From Microtetraspora glauca (GTDB lineage Bacteria > Actinomycetota > Actinomycetes > Streptomycetales > Streptomycetaceae): a stretch of DNA of 48,703 nucleotides. Positions 1 to 7,910 of the stretch are shown piece by piece; positions within the stretch are counted from its first letter, which is position 1; every line of letters begins with the position of its first letter. Both the position numbers and the translations under genes were made by a program. Below the pieces are notes generated by a model. It was not told where the DNA came from and ran no database searches. It worked only from the letters and a program-made list of their open reading frames with translations. Location: the NCBI GenBank assembly GCA_000721275.1, contig JOFO01000044.1, forward strand, positions 1-48,703, in the 5' to 3' direction.

Positions 1-98
1 CCACCCACCCCTCCCACTCCTCCTCGCCCCTGCCCCCTTCTCCGATCCCCGGGCCCCGGTCCGGGCACGGTCCCGGGGGTGGGGCGCCGGTCACCTCC

Positions 99-296
99 GT
101 GTCCGGCTCCATGGCCGCCCCCACGTCCGGCTCCGGGGGTGCCCGGCGGCGTGGCGGCGAGCGGGGTGGTTCCGGTGCTTCGGCCGGTGGGGCGCTCGCC
201 GAGCTGTCGCGGCGGCGGCCCCGTAAGACGGCCGCTGTCGCGGGGATCGTCGCCTTCGTCGTGTTCCTCTTCATCGGCATGGCCTGGATGTCCTGA
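99..296 (+). CDS. Small single-pass membrane protein, hypothetical
   Basis: A 65-residue protein with a Gly/Arg/Ser-rich cytoplasmic-looking head (about residues 1-43) and one hydrophobic segment at about 44-63, preceded by an RRRPRK basic patch that predicts an N-in topology. The GTG start at 99 and an ATG at 111 are both possible; I see no clear Shine-Dalgarno for either. It does not match a family I recognise and no function is inferred. It ends before a convergent small gene at 320-601. The membrane segment and codon bias make it more believable than a chance frame, but the start is unsure. Confidence 0.5.
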   Translation: MSGSMAAPTSGSGGARRRGGERGGSGASAGGALAELSRRRPRKTAAVAGIVAFVVFLFIGMAWMS

Positions 297-319
297 GCCG
301 CCGCGCCGCCCGCGTCCGG

Positions 320-601
320 TCAGTACAGCCGGGGCGCCATCACGTGGGCGTCCGGGTCCCCCTCGGCGAGGAGGAGACAGCGGGGCACACCCGGGCCGAG
401 GGTGGCGCGGACGGTCGCCGGGGTCGGCGGGTCCGTCGGCAGCTCGATCGGGACGGCCACCGGACGGTCGCCGCCGCCCTTCGCGTACCCGGTCTCCTTG
501 CCGTCGACGAGCACCTCGACGACGGGCCGCAGGCCGGTCTCCACGGTCGTCGAGACCGAATGGCCCCGGTAGTCGATGTGGAAGTGGTGGCGTCGCCTCA
601 T
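320..601 (-). CDS. Conserved-looking small hypothetical protein
   Basis: A 93-residue soluble protein with no signal peptide or membrane segment. The start is well supported: ATG at 601 follows a perfect GGAGGTGA Shine-Dalgarno three bases upstream. The N-terminus is basic and His-rich (MRRRHHFHIDYRGH), followed by strand-rich sequence ending MAPRLY. I do not recognise the family and no catalytic motif is visible. It stands alone, separated from the YdcF-like gene by about 110 bp. Confidence 0.65.
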   Translation of the reverse strand: MRRRHHFHIDYRGHSVSTTVETGLRPVVEVLVDGKETGYAKGGGDRPVAVPIELPTDPPTPATVRATLGPGVPRCLLLAEGDPDAHVMAPRLY

Positions 602-714
602 GGGTCACCTCCGCGGCGGGCACCGGGCGCCGCTTCCGGCGCCCGCGGACACCTCCGTCCCTCCAGCCTAGGGACGCGGGGCCCGGGCCGCCCCTCCTGT
701 GGCGGGGCGGACCG

Positions 715-1728
715 TCACGGGGCCGCCAGGAGGCCCAGGCAGCCGACGGCGACGAGTATGGCGCAGACCGCCAGGTTGACCTTCCGGTACTCCACGAAGA
801 CCGCGGCGAACTCGCGGAGGGTGGCGCTGGGCCAGAAGTACGCGGCGGTCGGCGAGCCCACCACCTGGCCGTCCACCCCGGCCTTCCGGGCCATGAGCGC
901 CGCCCGGAACGCGTGGAAGTTGTTGGTGACGATCACGCAGCCGGCGCCCGGCCGCTCGGCGTCCATCAGTTCCTTGCTGAACAGCAGGTTCTCCTCGGTG
1001 GTGCGGGAGCGGTCCTCGCGGCGGATCCGGTCCTCGGGGAAGCCCCGCTCCACGAGGTACCCGGCCATGGCGTGGGACTCCGGCAGCTGCTCGTCGGGGC
1101 CCTGGCCGCCGGAGGTGACGAGGAGCGGCGGGGCGTCGCCGCCGCGCGCGGCCAGCCGCTCGTACACCTCGCGGCCCCGGTCGAGGCGGCTGGCGAGGAG
1201 CGGCGGGACCCGTCTGCCGCCGATCAGGCCGGAGCCGAGGACCACCACGAAGCCGGCGTCGCGGCGCAGCCGCATCCGGCCGTACAGGAACGCGTAGCCG
1301 ACGAAGCAGAGGAAGAGGAAGGAGACGTAGCCGAGGACGAGGAGCAGGGTGAGGGCGATGACGCCGAGGACGCGGGAGCGGAGGAGGACCGCCACCGCCA
1401 TCAGCGCGAGCACCCCGAAGATGCCGAGGCCGGCGAGGAGCGGCAGCAGGTTGGCCAGGCGTCTGCCCTCCTTGCGGATCATCTCGACGCCGTTGGCGCA
1501 GAGCAGCCCGGCGAGGACCACCGGGCCGAGGCCGAGGACCAGCAGGAGCAGGACGAGGACCGTCTCCGTCAGGCCGTGCGGCAGGTTGTCGACGGCCGAG
1601 AGGAGTCCGAGGCCGAGGAAGGTGACGGCGAGACCGAGGTACACCGCGTTCCCGAAGCGGCGGCGGTCGCGCAGTACACCGACCCCGAAGCAGAGGAGGA
1701 ACAGGGCGGACACCGCGAAAGCGATCAT
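715..1728 (-). CDS. YdcF/SanA/ElyC family (DUF218) membrane protein
   Basis: A 337-residue integral membrane protein. Several hydrophobic helices fill residues 1-150; the DUF218 domain follows from about 157 (FVVVLGSGLIGG), with the family landmarks LLVTSGGQ, the SRTTEENLLFSKELM segment and VTNNFHAFRA, and a last helix at the C-terminus. Relatives (SanA, ElyC, YdcF) are linked to cell-envelope integrity in other bacteria; the exact role here is inference. I chose ATG 1728 over an upstream in-frame start at 1788 because a -10-like TACGAT lies six bases before 1728, as in several other leaderless-looking genes of this window, and the hydrophobic N-terminus starts there. Confidence 0.85.
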   Translation of the reverse strand: MIAFAVSALFLLCFGVGVLRDRRRFGNAVYLGLAVTFLGLGLLSAVDNLPHGLTETVLVLLLLVLGLGPVVLAGLLCANGVEMIRKEGRRLANLLPLLAGLGIFGVLALMAVAVLLRSRVLGVIALTLLLVLGYVSFLFLCFVGYAFLYGRMRLRRDAGFVVVLGSGLIGGRRVPPLLASRLDRGREVYERLAARGGDAPPLLVTSGGQGPDEQLPESHAMAGYLVERGFPEDRIRREDRSRTTEENLLFSKELMDAERPGAGCVIVTNNFHAFRAALMARKAGVDGQVVGSPTAAYFWPSATLREFAAVFVEYRKVNLAVCAILVAVGCLGLLAAP

Positions 1729-1852
1729 GGCGTCATCGTAGGCATCGGGTCCGGTGGCGGAGCGGACCGCGGGCGAAGCTGTGGACAACTTCGCGGGGGC
1801 TGCGCCGTCCCCACCCCGGGAGGGTGAGTCCGCTGCGGCCGGGCGGGTGTCG

Positions 1853-3256
1853 TCAGCGTTCGCGGGAGAGGGCGAACAGGCCCTTGCGGGCGCCTTCTTC
1901 GTACGCCTCCCGCAGCCGCGGGTCGTCCAGGAGCGCGTCCAGCGCCGCGTCGGCGCGGGCCCGGGCGGCCGTGCAGTACCGCGCCGGACGGTAGGACGGG
2001 TCGAAGACGGCGGTGCGCAACAGGTCGACGGCGCCCAGGAGATGGGCGGCGCGGTCGGGGCGGCCGTCCAGCAGCCGGATGCGGGCGAGGAGTTCGGCCG
2101 CGCAGGCGGCGCCGACCGGCGAGCCGAGCCGCAGGTGTTCGCGCAGTGCCCGGCGGGCGTGCTCGGCGGCGCGGGCCCGTTCCCCGTCCCAGGCGAGGAG
2201 TTCGGCGCGGGCGTGGTCGGCCCAGGCGTCGGCGAACAGGTCGCGGCCCGCCCAGGTCCGCCGGCCCGCCCCGTCGAGTTCCAGCTGGTCGAGCGCCTCC
2301 TGCGCGGCCTCCGGGTCGGTGCGGCTGAAGCAGAGCGCCAGGGCCGCCCAGCACGCCTCCCGGGTCGGCCCGAAGTCGGGCACGTCGCCGATCTGCGCCA
2401 GCGCCTCCCGGAACTCGTCCGCGGCGGCCCTGGTCCGCCCCTGGTAGAGGGCGATGGAGCCGCGCAGGTGGGCGAGCAGGCCCAGGCACTTCACGTCGCC
2501 GTCCCGTACCGCGCTCGCCCACGCCTGGACGAGCAGCGGATCGGCGTCCTCGGGGCGGCCCGACTCCAGTTCCAGGAAGGCGGCGAGCCACAGCGCCCGG
2601 GCGGGCGGCGGTTCCGGGTGGAGGGCGAGGGCGTGCCGCAGCCGGTTCCGCCCTTCGGGGACCCGGCCGCAGGCCACCCACAGGAACCACAGGGAGACGG
2701 CGATCTCCAGGGCCGCGCCGGCCTCGTCGCCGGGCGTGTCGGCCGTCGTCGGGTCCATGGCGGCGGCCAGGTCGGGGAGTTCGCGCAGGGTCAGGTCGCG
2801 GGCGTCGAGCTGGCGGCCCCGCTGCCACCATTCGGCGGCGCGCCGGGCGACCTTCACGTACCAGGTGCGGTGGTGCAGGACGACGTGCCGGCGGTCGCCG
2901 CGGGCGGTGAGCCGCCGGGCGCCGACCGCGCGCATCGCGTGCGGCATCCAGTGGCGCGGTCCGCCGTCCTCGCCGTCGAACAGGTCGTCCACCGGCAGCA
3001 GTGCCCGGGGTGCCAGCCGGTCCAGGACGGCGCCGACGTCGACGGCGGCGAGCGCGCCGTATCCGCAGACCTCCGTCACGGCGCGCCGGTCGAAGGCGCC
3101 CTCGAAGACGGACAGCCGCTCCCACAGCAGGCGTTCCGCCGGGCCGGAGGCCAGGTATCCCTCCTCGGCGGCGGCGAGCTGGCCGGTTCCGACTTGCTCG
3201 CCCCACAGCACCTCGTACTCGGGTGGCTCCCCCGCCACTCGCCCCATGGTCGTCAT
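1853..3256 (-). CDS. Orphan winged-helix/TPR protein of the AfsR/LuxR-ATPase type, lacking ATPase and LuxR domains
   Basis: A 467-residue protein that matches only the C-terminal half of large STAND/LuxR regulators. Residues about 38-60 (GPAERLLWERLSVFEGAFD) are the winged-helix segment that normally follows the NB-ARC ATPase; an H/W-rich linker and a long TPR region follow (for example SLWFLWVACG and RNRLRHALALHPEPPPARA). There is no Walker A or B upstream, the protein starts with 37 unrelated residues, and it ends at SRER without a LuxR helix-turn-helix. It is divergent from an Lrp regulator. A role as scaffold or as degenerate regulator is inference; I see no frameshift that would restore a longer protein. 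Confidence 0.8.
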   Translation of the reverse strand: MTTMGRVAGEPPEYEVLWGEQVGTGQLAAAEEGYLASGPAERLLWERLSVFEGAFDRRAVTEVCGYGALAAVDVGAVLDRLAPRALLPVDDLFDGEDGGPRHWMPHAMRAVGARRLTARGDRRHVVLHHRTWYVKVARRAAEWWQRGRQLDARDLTLRELPDLAAAMDPTTADTPGDEAGAALEIAVSLWFLWVACGRVPEGRNRLRHALALHPEPPPARALWLAAFLELESGRPEDADPLLVQAWASAVRDGDVKCLGLLAHLRGSIALYQGRTRAAADEFREALAQIGDVPDFGPTREACWAALALCFSRTDPEAAQEALDQLELDGAGRRTWAGRDLFADAWADHARAELLAWDGERARAAEHARRALREHLRLGSPVGAACAAELLARIRLLDGRPDRAAHLLGAVDLLRTAVFDPSYRPARYCTAARARADAALDALLDDPRLREAYEEGARKGLFALSRER

Positions 3257-3318
3257 CCCCCGTGCGTCCCTGTTTCCGCCGATATGGCCGGGGCCGCTGG
3301 ACGCCGCCGCTGTGACGT

Positions 3319-3338
3319 ATGGCCGAATTCATGGCCAT
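3319..3338. promoter_or_regulatory. Inverted repeat between divergent regulator genes (candidate Lrp operator)
   Basis: ATGGCC and GGCCAT form a perfect 6-bp inverted repeat around an 8-bp AT-richer centre containing GAATTC. It sits between the AfsR-like gene (start 3256, minus) and the Lrp gene (start 3438, plus), a usual place for autoregulation by Lrp/AsnC proteins. Binding is inference. Confidence 0.35.
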
Positions 3339-3437
3339 CGGGCGCCGAGGCGGCTTGAATGCATAGGCCCCGGTCCACATCCTGGGGTGCTCTCGGGGCC
3401 ATCACCAAGGTTTTCCGGGGATCGGCCAAGGAGGAAA

Positions 3438-4466
3438 ATGCGCACCGGGGAATCCGTCCTGGGAGAGGCGGATATGTCGCTGATCCACGCGCTCCAGATA
3501 CGGCCGCGGGCGAGCTGGACGCAGCTGTCCGCCGTCCTCGGCAGCGGTCCGGACACCCTCGCCCGCCGCTGGGAGCACCTCACCTCCGGGGGGTACGCCT
3601 GGACGTCGATGCTCATCGCGCGGCGCGGCACGGAGGCGGCGCTGTACGCGTGGGTCGAGCTGGAGTGCACCGCCGGCACCACGGAGGCGACGGCGCTCGA
3701 CCTGTCCGGCGACCCCGGCACCCTCGGCGTCCACGCGGTGACGGGCGGCGCCGACCTGGTGCTGCTGCTGATCGCGCCCGACCTGCCCGCCCTCGACGCC
3801 TACGTCACCGGCCGGGTCCGCCGGCTGCCCGGGGTGCTCCGGGCCCGCACCCAGGTCGTCACCCGCATGCACAACCGCCCGTACCGCTCCCGCGTCGAGC
3901 AGCTCTCCCCGGGGCAGGCGCGGCTGCTGACGGAGGTGACGGCGCTGGAGCGGCGGGAGGGGGCACGCGCGCGCGTGGCGCCCCAGGTGACCGAGCTGGA
4001 CCGGCGGCTGGTGGCGGAGCTGGCCGGGGACGCGCGCCGCAGCGCCGCCGAGCTGGCCCGGCAGTGCGGGACCAGCGAGTCGACGGTGCGGCGCAGGCTG
4101 GACGTGCTGTCGGCGGGCGGCGCGCTGCACCACCACTGCCAGCCGGCGCCGCGCTTCTCCGGGCGGCCGGTGTGGGCGATGGTGACGGCGCAGGTGGCGC
4201 CGCTGGACGAGGCGGCGACGGTGGCGGCGCTGACCCGGGTGCGGCGCACCCAGGTGATCACCTCGGTGACCGGGCCGCACAACCTGGCGGTGGCGATGTG
4301 GCTGGGTTCGGTCGAGGAGCTGCACGAGATCACGGCGGGGCTGGTGCGGGCGGCGCCGGCGCTGCGGATCACGGGGACGGCGGTGAGTCTGCGCACGTAC
4401 AAGATCGGGGCGCAGGTGCTGGGCGACGACGGGCGCCGGACGCACCACGTGAAGCCCGACGCGTGA
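3438..4466 (+). CDS. Lrp/AsnC family transcriptional regulator, tandem HTH and ligand-domain form
   Basis: A 342-residue double-length Lrp protein: HTH 1 at about residues 10-55 (MSLIHALQIRPRASWTQLSA), a first ligand-type (RAM-like) segment to about 145, HTH 2 at about 190-240 (LDRRLVAELAGDARRSAAEL, SESTVRRRL) and a second RAM-like segment to the end. Duplicated Lrp regulators are common in Streptomyces and usually control a nearby amino-acid or transport gene; no obvious target is adjacent. ATG 3438 follows AAGGAGG with short spacing; a later ATG (3474) would cut into HTH 1, so 3438 is preferred. Confidence 0.88.
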   Translation: MRTGESVLGEADMSLIHALQIRPRASWTQLSAVLGSGPDTLARRWEHLTSGGYAWTSMLIARRGTEAALYAWVELECTAGTTEATALDLSGDPGTLGVHAVTGGADLVLLLIAPDLPALDAYVTGRVRRLPGVLRARTQVVTRMHNRPYRSRVEQLSPGQARLLTEVTALERREGARARVAPQVTELDRRLVAELAGDARRSAAELARQCGTSESTVRRRLDVLSAGGALHHHCQPAPRFSGRPVWAMVTAQVAPLDEAATVAALTRVRRTQVITSVTGPHNLAVAMWLGSVEELHEITAGLVRAAPALRITGTAVSLRTYKIGAQVLGDDGRRTHHVKPDA

Positions 4467-4585
4467 CCTCGCCCGCGTGACCCCGCCCGTACGAGGCCAT
4501 CCCCGCGTGCGGCGGCGCCCCGTACGACGACGCCCGCGGCCCCCGGGCCTTTCGGGGCGCCCCGCGCGCGTGGTCTCCTGGGGGC

Positions 4586-4885
4586 ATGGAGTTCGCCGTG
4601 TTCGTGACGCTGCCGGGGCTGGTGATCCTGCTGACGGTGGTCGCCTTCGCCGATCAGTTCCTCCGCATGACCGGCCGCGGGAAGCGGCGCGGCACGGTCT
4701 CGTCGACCGGTTTCGAGCAGCTGCACGCCACCTTCTCGCCGGGCAAGCAGAGCGAGCTGAAGGAGCGGCAGAGCGCCCTGCTGATGCGGGACGACGAGGA
4801 GGACGGCGCGCCGCCGCGCCGGACCACGGTGGATCTCGCGGGCGGCCGTGCGGTGATCCGGATCAGGCCGGGCGGGACGCCTTGA
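4586..4885 (+). CDS. DUF6191-type small membrane-anchored protein
   Basis: A 99-residue protein with one N-terminal membrane helix (about residues 3-24) and a cytoplasmic tail carrying FSPGKQSELKERQ and a C-terminal VDLAGGRAVIRI, which I recognise as the pattern of DUF6191 proteins. Function unknown. The ATG follows a G-rich run (GGGGGC) instead of a proper Shine-Dalgarno. Its last 23 bases overlap the 3' end of the convergent methyltransferase gene. Confidence 0.75.
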   Translation: MEFAVFVTLPGLVILLTVVAFADQFLRMTGRGKRRGTVSSTGFEQLHATFSPGKQSELKERQSALLMRDDEEDGAPPRRTTVDLAGGRAVIRIRPGGTP

Positions 4886-5693
4886 GCGAGTACATCAGCG
4901 GGACGCGGGGGCGGCCGGCGGGGAAGCGGTAGTAGCCGTCCTCGTGGCGCTCCAGGGTCGCGTAGCGGGGGACGAGCGTGACGTGGTGCTCGTGCAGGAA
5001 CTCGATGCGCAGTCCGGCTTTGGCGAGCGCGGTGACGACCTCGCCGACCGGGTGCACCCACTCGACGCTGCGGTTGTGGACCGTGGGCACGTCCGCGTCG
5101 GTGTAGGTGCCGGGGGTGGTGTCGACCCAGGGGTCACGGACGAAGTAGTCGTGGACGAGGGTGCTGCCGGTCTCGTCGTCGAAGGAGTCCGCGACGGGGT
5201 GGAACTCGGAGACGTACAGGAAGCCGCCGGGGGCGACGAGGGAGGCGGCGGTCTCGGCCCAGCGGTCGAGGTCGGGCAGCCAGCAGAGCGCGCCGACGCC
5301 GGTGTAGACGATGTCGTACGCCCGGTCGGGCACGGCCTCGGCGGCGTCGTACACGTCGGCGGCGACGAACGCGGCGCGGTCGGGGCCGAGGCCGATCTCG
5401 GCGGCGAGGGCGCGGGCGGTCTCGACGGCCGGTTCGGAGAAGTCGAGGCCGACGACCTGCGCGGCGCCGTGCCGGGCCCAGGAGAGGGTGTCGAGGCCGA
5501 TGTGGCACTGGAGGTGCAGCAGGGTGCGGCCGGTGACGTCGCCGACCTCGGCGAGCTCGAAGTCGCGCAGGGCGTCCTTGCCGGCGCGGAAGGCGTCGAG
5601 GCCGTAGAACTCGCTGGCGGCGTGGATCGGCACGCGCTCGTCCCAGCGGGCACGGTTGGCCTCGTACCAGTCGTCGGGGGTCGGTGAGTACAT
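4863..5693 (-). CDS. Class I SAM-dependent methyltransferase
   Basis: A 276-residue soluble enzyme of the UbiE/Methyltransf_25 type. SAM-binding motif I is degenerate but visible as LLHLQCHIGLDTLSWA (about residues 58-73), followed by the acidic VVGLDFSEPAVE and motif VYTGVGALCWLPD. The HLQCHIGLDT pattern is typical of a group of actinobacterial methyltransferases of unknown substrate. The gene looks leaderless: TAACCT lies six bases before the ATG and no Shine-Dalgarno is present. It is divergent from the SURF1 gene. Confidence 0.85.
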   Translation of the reverse strand: MYSPTPDDWYEANRARWDERVPIHAASEFYGLDAFRAGKDALRDFELAEVGDVTGRTLLHLQCHIGLDTLSWARHGAAQVVGLDFSEPAVETARALAAEIGLGPDRAAFVAADVYDAAEAVPDRAYDIVYTGVGALCWLPDLDRWAETAASLVAPGGFLYVSEFHPVADSFDDETGSTLVHDYFVRDPWVDTTPGTYTDADVPTVHNRSVEWVHPVGEVVTALAKAGLRIEFLHEHHVTLVPRYATLERHEDGYYRFPAGRPRVPLMYSLKASRPA

Positions 5694-5742
5694 GCGGCGA
5701 GGTTAGCCACCGGGTCACCCGGGCGCGAACGGGTATTCGGCG

Positions 5743-5767
5743 CCCTCCCGGCGGGGCGCCGGGAGGG
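5743..5767. promoter_or_regulatory. Perfect hairpin in the divergent methyltransferase/SURF1 promoter region
   Basis: An 11-bp perfect inverted repeat (CCCTCCCGGCG, loop GGG, then its complement) lies just upstream of the presumed leaderless SURF1 promoter (-10-like TACCGT at 5774-5779). Its position covers the SURF1 -35 region, so an operator is as likely as a transcript hairpin. Confidence 0.35.
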
Positions 5768-5785
5768 TCCCCGTACCGTGGAGGC

Positions 5786-6535
5786 GTGTACCGGTTCCTG
5801 AGGACCCCCCGCTGGTGGGGGATCAATCTCTTCGTCGTGCTGGCCGTCCCCGTGTGCGTCTTCATGGGGACCTGGCAGCTGGGCAAGTTCGAGGATCGCG
5901 TCGACTCCCATCAGGAGGCGGAGCGGAAGCCGGCCGCGAGCGCGCAGCGGGCCGAGCCGCTGGCGGAGCTGCTGCCGGTGGACAAGGAGACGTCGGGGCG
6001 CGCCGCGGAGGCGAGCGGGCGGTACGGGAAGCAGTTCCTGGTGCCGGACCGCGAGCTGGACGGCAGGGCGGGCTCGTACGTGCTGACGCTGCTGCGGACG
6101 GACGAGGGGCGCTCGCTGCCGGTGGTGCGGGGCTGGCTGCCGGAGGGCGCGGAGGCGCCGCCGGTGCCGTCGGGCGAGGTCACGGTGGTGGGCGCGCTGC
6201 AGGCGTCGGAGAACCAGGGGACGAAGGGCGTGCGGACGGCCGGCGGGCTGCCCGAGGGGCAGCTGGGCGTGATCAGCGCGGCGGCGCTGGTGAACGTGGT
6301 GCCGGACGACGTGTACGACGCGTGGATCACGCTGACCGAGTCGCCGAAGGGTCTGACGCCGGTGCCGGCGGCCGCGGCGGCGGGCACGGGTCTGGACGCG
6401 AAGGCGTTCCAGAACCTGGGTTACACGGCGGAGTGGTTCGTCTTCGGCGGTTTCGTGGTCTTCATGTGGTTCCGGCTGCTGCGCCGGGACAAGGAGGCGG
6501 CGCGGGACGAGGAGCTGGGCCTGGCCGGGTCCTGA
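5786..6535 (+). CDS. SURF1 family cytochrome oxidase assembly protein
   Basis: A 249-residue SURF1 homologue with the expected two membrane helices, one at about residues 10-28 (INLFVVLAVPVCVFMGTWQLGKF, with the family GTWQLGK) and one near 212-232 (WFVFGGFVVFMWFRLLRRD), enclosing an extracytoplasmic domain with LPVVRGWLP. SURF1 helps assemble the haem-copper aa3-type oxidase. The GTG at 5786 matches the family N-terminus; a GGAGG ends one base before it, too near to act as a ribosome site, while TACCGT seven bases upstream fits a leaderless transcript. Confidence 0.9.
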   Translation: MYRFLRTPRWWGINLFVVLAVPVCVFMGTWQLGKFEDRVDSHQEAERKPAASAQRAEPLAELLPVDKETSGRAAEASGRYGKQFLVPDRELDGRAGSYVLTLLRTDEGRSLPVVRGWLPEGAEAPPVPSGEVTVVGALQASENQGTKGVRTAGGLPEGQLGVISAAALVNVVPDDVYDAWITLTESPKGLTPVPAAAAAGTGLDAKAFQNLGYTAEWFVFGGFVVFMWFRLLRRDKEAARDEELGLAGS

Positions 6536-6592
6536 CGGCGCGGCGGAGGGGCCCCGGTACCCGGGGGCCCTCGGTGCGTCGGTGGGGGACGG

Positions 6593-6629
6593 CGGAGGGG
6601 CCGGGAGAGTCGTTCTCCCGGCCCCTCCG
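6593..6629. terminator. Bidirectional terminator between SURF1 and the sigma-factor operon
   Basis: A perfect 16-bp stem (CGGAGGGGCCGGGAGA and its complement) with a five-base loop between convergent genes ending at 6535 and 6642. A weaker GC hairpin at 6546-6572 precedes it. No U-tract, as is usual for Streptomyces. Confidence 0.8.
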
Positions 6630-6641
6630 TCGTGTGCGCGT

Positions 6642-7910
6642 TCAGTTCTTGAGCAGGCCGGTGCGGTAGACGGTGCCGGCGCAGGCGTCGGTGAGGACCG
6701 TGGTGACGGTCGGGTCGCCGGGCTCCGCGGTGTGGCTGACGGTGACGCTGCCCTTGCCGGGTTCGGCGCGCGTCAGCTGGGTGCTGACGCCGGAGTCGGT
6801 GCCGGTGCCGGTCTCGGTGCCGGTGCCGCCGCCTTCGCCGCCGCCGGTCTCGACGCCGCCGGGGTCGGTGCCGTCGCCGCCCTCGGTGGGCGTGGGCGTC
6901 GGCTCCGTCGGGGGCGGGAGGGTCGGCTCGGTGGGGGTGGGCGTGGGTTCGGTCGGCGTCGGGGTGGGCTCGGTCGGGGTGGGGGTGGGCGGCGGGGTGC
7001 TGCCGCCGCCGGTCGGGCAGGTCTCGCTGGGCACCCAGGCGAACTTCACCTGGTACGAGTCGCCGGGTTCGAGCAGCACGGACGCGGACTCCGCGGACGG
7101 GGACGGCAGGCCGGTCGCGGGGTCGCCGTCGGTGTGCCGGGCGACGGCGATCCGGTTGGGGTCGGCGCTGCCGAGGGTGGCGACGCCGACCAGGCCGTCG
7201 CCGCCGACGACGCAGGGGGCGTCGGAGGCGTTGACGACGGTGAAGCCGCCGTAGACGACGCCGGTGGCGTCGGGGCCGGTGTTGTAGGCGCCCGCCGACT
7301 GGAGGGTGCCGCGGGCGCAGCCGGGCGCCGTGCCGCCGCCGGCGGGGCGGCCGGTGGTGGCGGGGGTGCCGTGGGGGCCGGTGCGGTCGCCGTTCTTGCC
7401 GGGGGTGGCGCGGGTGGGCTCGGTGGTGGGCGAGACCTCGGCGGCGGGCGATTCGCCGGCGGCGGGGCCTTCGGTGGCGGTGCCGGTGCCGCCCTGGGCC
7501 TGCTGGCCGTGGCCGGCGAGGGCGGGGTCGGCGGCGGCGGTGACGCCGGGCGAGCCGGCGACGTGGACGAGGGCGGGGACGGCGGTGCCGATGAGGACCG
7601 CGGCGGCGGCGGCGCCGACGAGGGCCTGCCGCTTGCGGGCGCGGCGGGCGGGGACGGCGTGCCGCAGGTGGTCGAGGGCCTCGGCGGAGGGTTCGAGGCC
7701 GGCGACGGCGCCGTGGAGCAGGCGCCGCAGCGCGAGTTCGTCCTCCGCGTCGTCCTCGCCGGGTCCGGGCTCGAAGTCCATCATCAGTCGTCCACTCAGG
7801 TCGTCACGTCCGACGCGTCCCTGTTCGAAGGCGCGTCCGCTGCGTTCGTCGGGGTCGTGGCGCTCCTCGCCGGGGCCGTTCTCCTCCCGGTCGTCCGGTT
7901 CCCTGCTCAT
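6642..7910 (-). CDS. Single-pass membrane protein with Pro/Thr repeats, coupled to an ECF sigma factor
   Basis: A 422-residue protein: an acidic cytoplasmic head (1-90) with a short LRRLLHGAV-EPSAEALDHLRHAVP segment, a helix at about 96-117, and a long exported part. The exported part has a conserved-looking domain with Cys residues, then a low-complexity linker of tandem TPTPTEP/TPTEP units near residues 310-350, and a C-terminal segment with another Cys. Its ATG overlaps the sigma-gene stop (ATGA), so translation is coupled. By position it could modulate the sigma factor, but I see no zinc anti-sigma motif (HxxxCxxC), so that is inference only. Confidence 0.8.
   Translation of the reverse strand: MSREPDDREENGPGEERHDPDERSGRAFEQGRVGRDDLSGRLMMDFEPGPGEDDAEDELALRRLLHGAVAGLEPSAEALDHLRHAVPARRARKRQALVGAAAAAVLIGTAVPALVHVAGSPGVTAAADPALAGHGQQAQGGTGTATEGPAAGESPAAEVSPTTEPTRATPGKNGDRTGPHGTPATTGRPAGGGTAPGCARGTLQSAGAYNTGPDATGVVYGGFTVVNASDAPCVVGGDGLVGVATLGSADPNRIAVARHTDGDPATGLPSPSAESASVLLEPGDSYQVKFAWVPSETCPTGGGSTPPPTPTPTEPTPTPTEPTPTPTEPTLPPPTEPTPTPTEGGDGTDPGGVETGGGEGGGTGTETGTGTDSGVSTQLTRAEPGKGSVTVSHTAEPGDPTVTTVLTDACAGTVYRTGLLKN

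Noticed and set aside
1..112. Minus-strand open frame running off the left edge from ATG 112 (or GTG 94), beginning MEPDTEVTGAPPPG.
   Set aside because: Fewer than 38 codons are visible, it overlaps the plus-strand start of the small membrane protein, the GGAGGTGA near it is not placed before a start codon, and GC-rich DNA gives such frames by chance.
6780..7020. Dense GGTGCCGGT/GGCGTCGG-like repeats that might be a DNA repeat element.
   Set aside because: They encode the Thr/Pro stalk of the membrane protein in frame, so they are coding low-complexity sequence.
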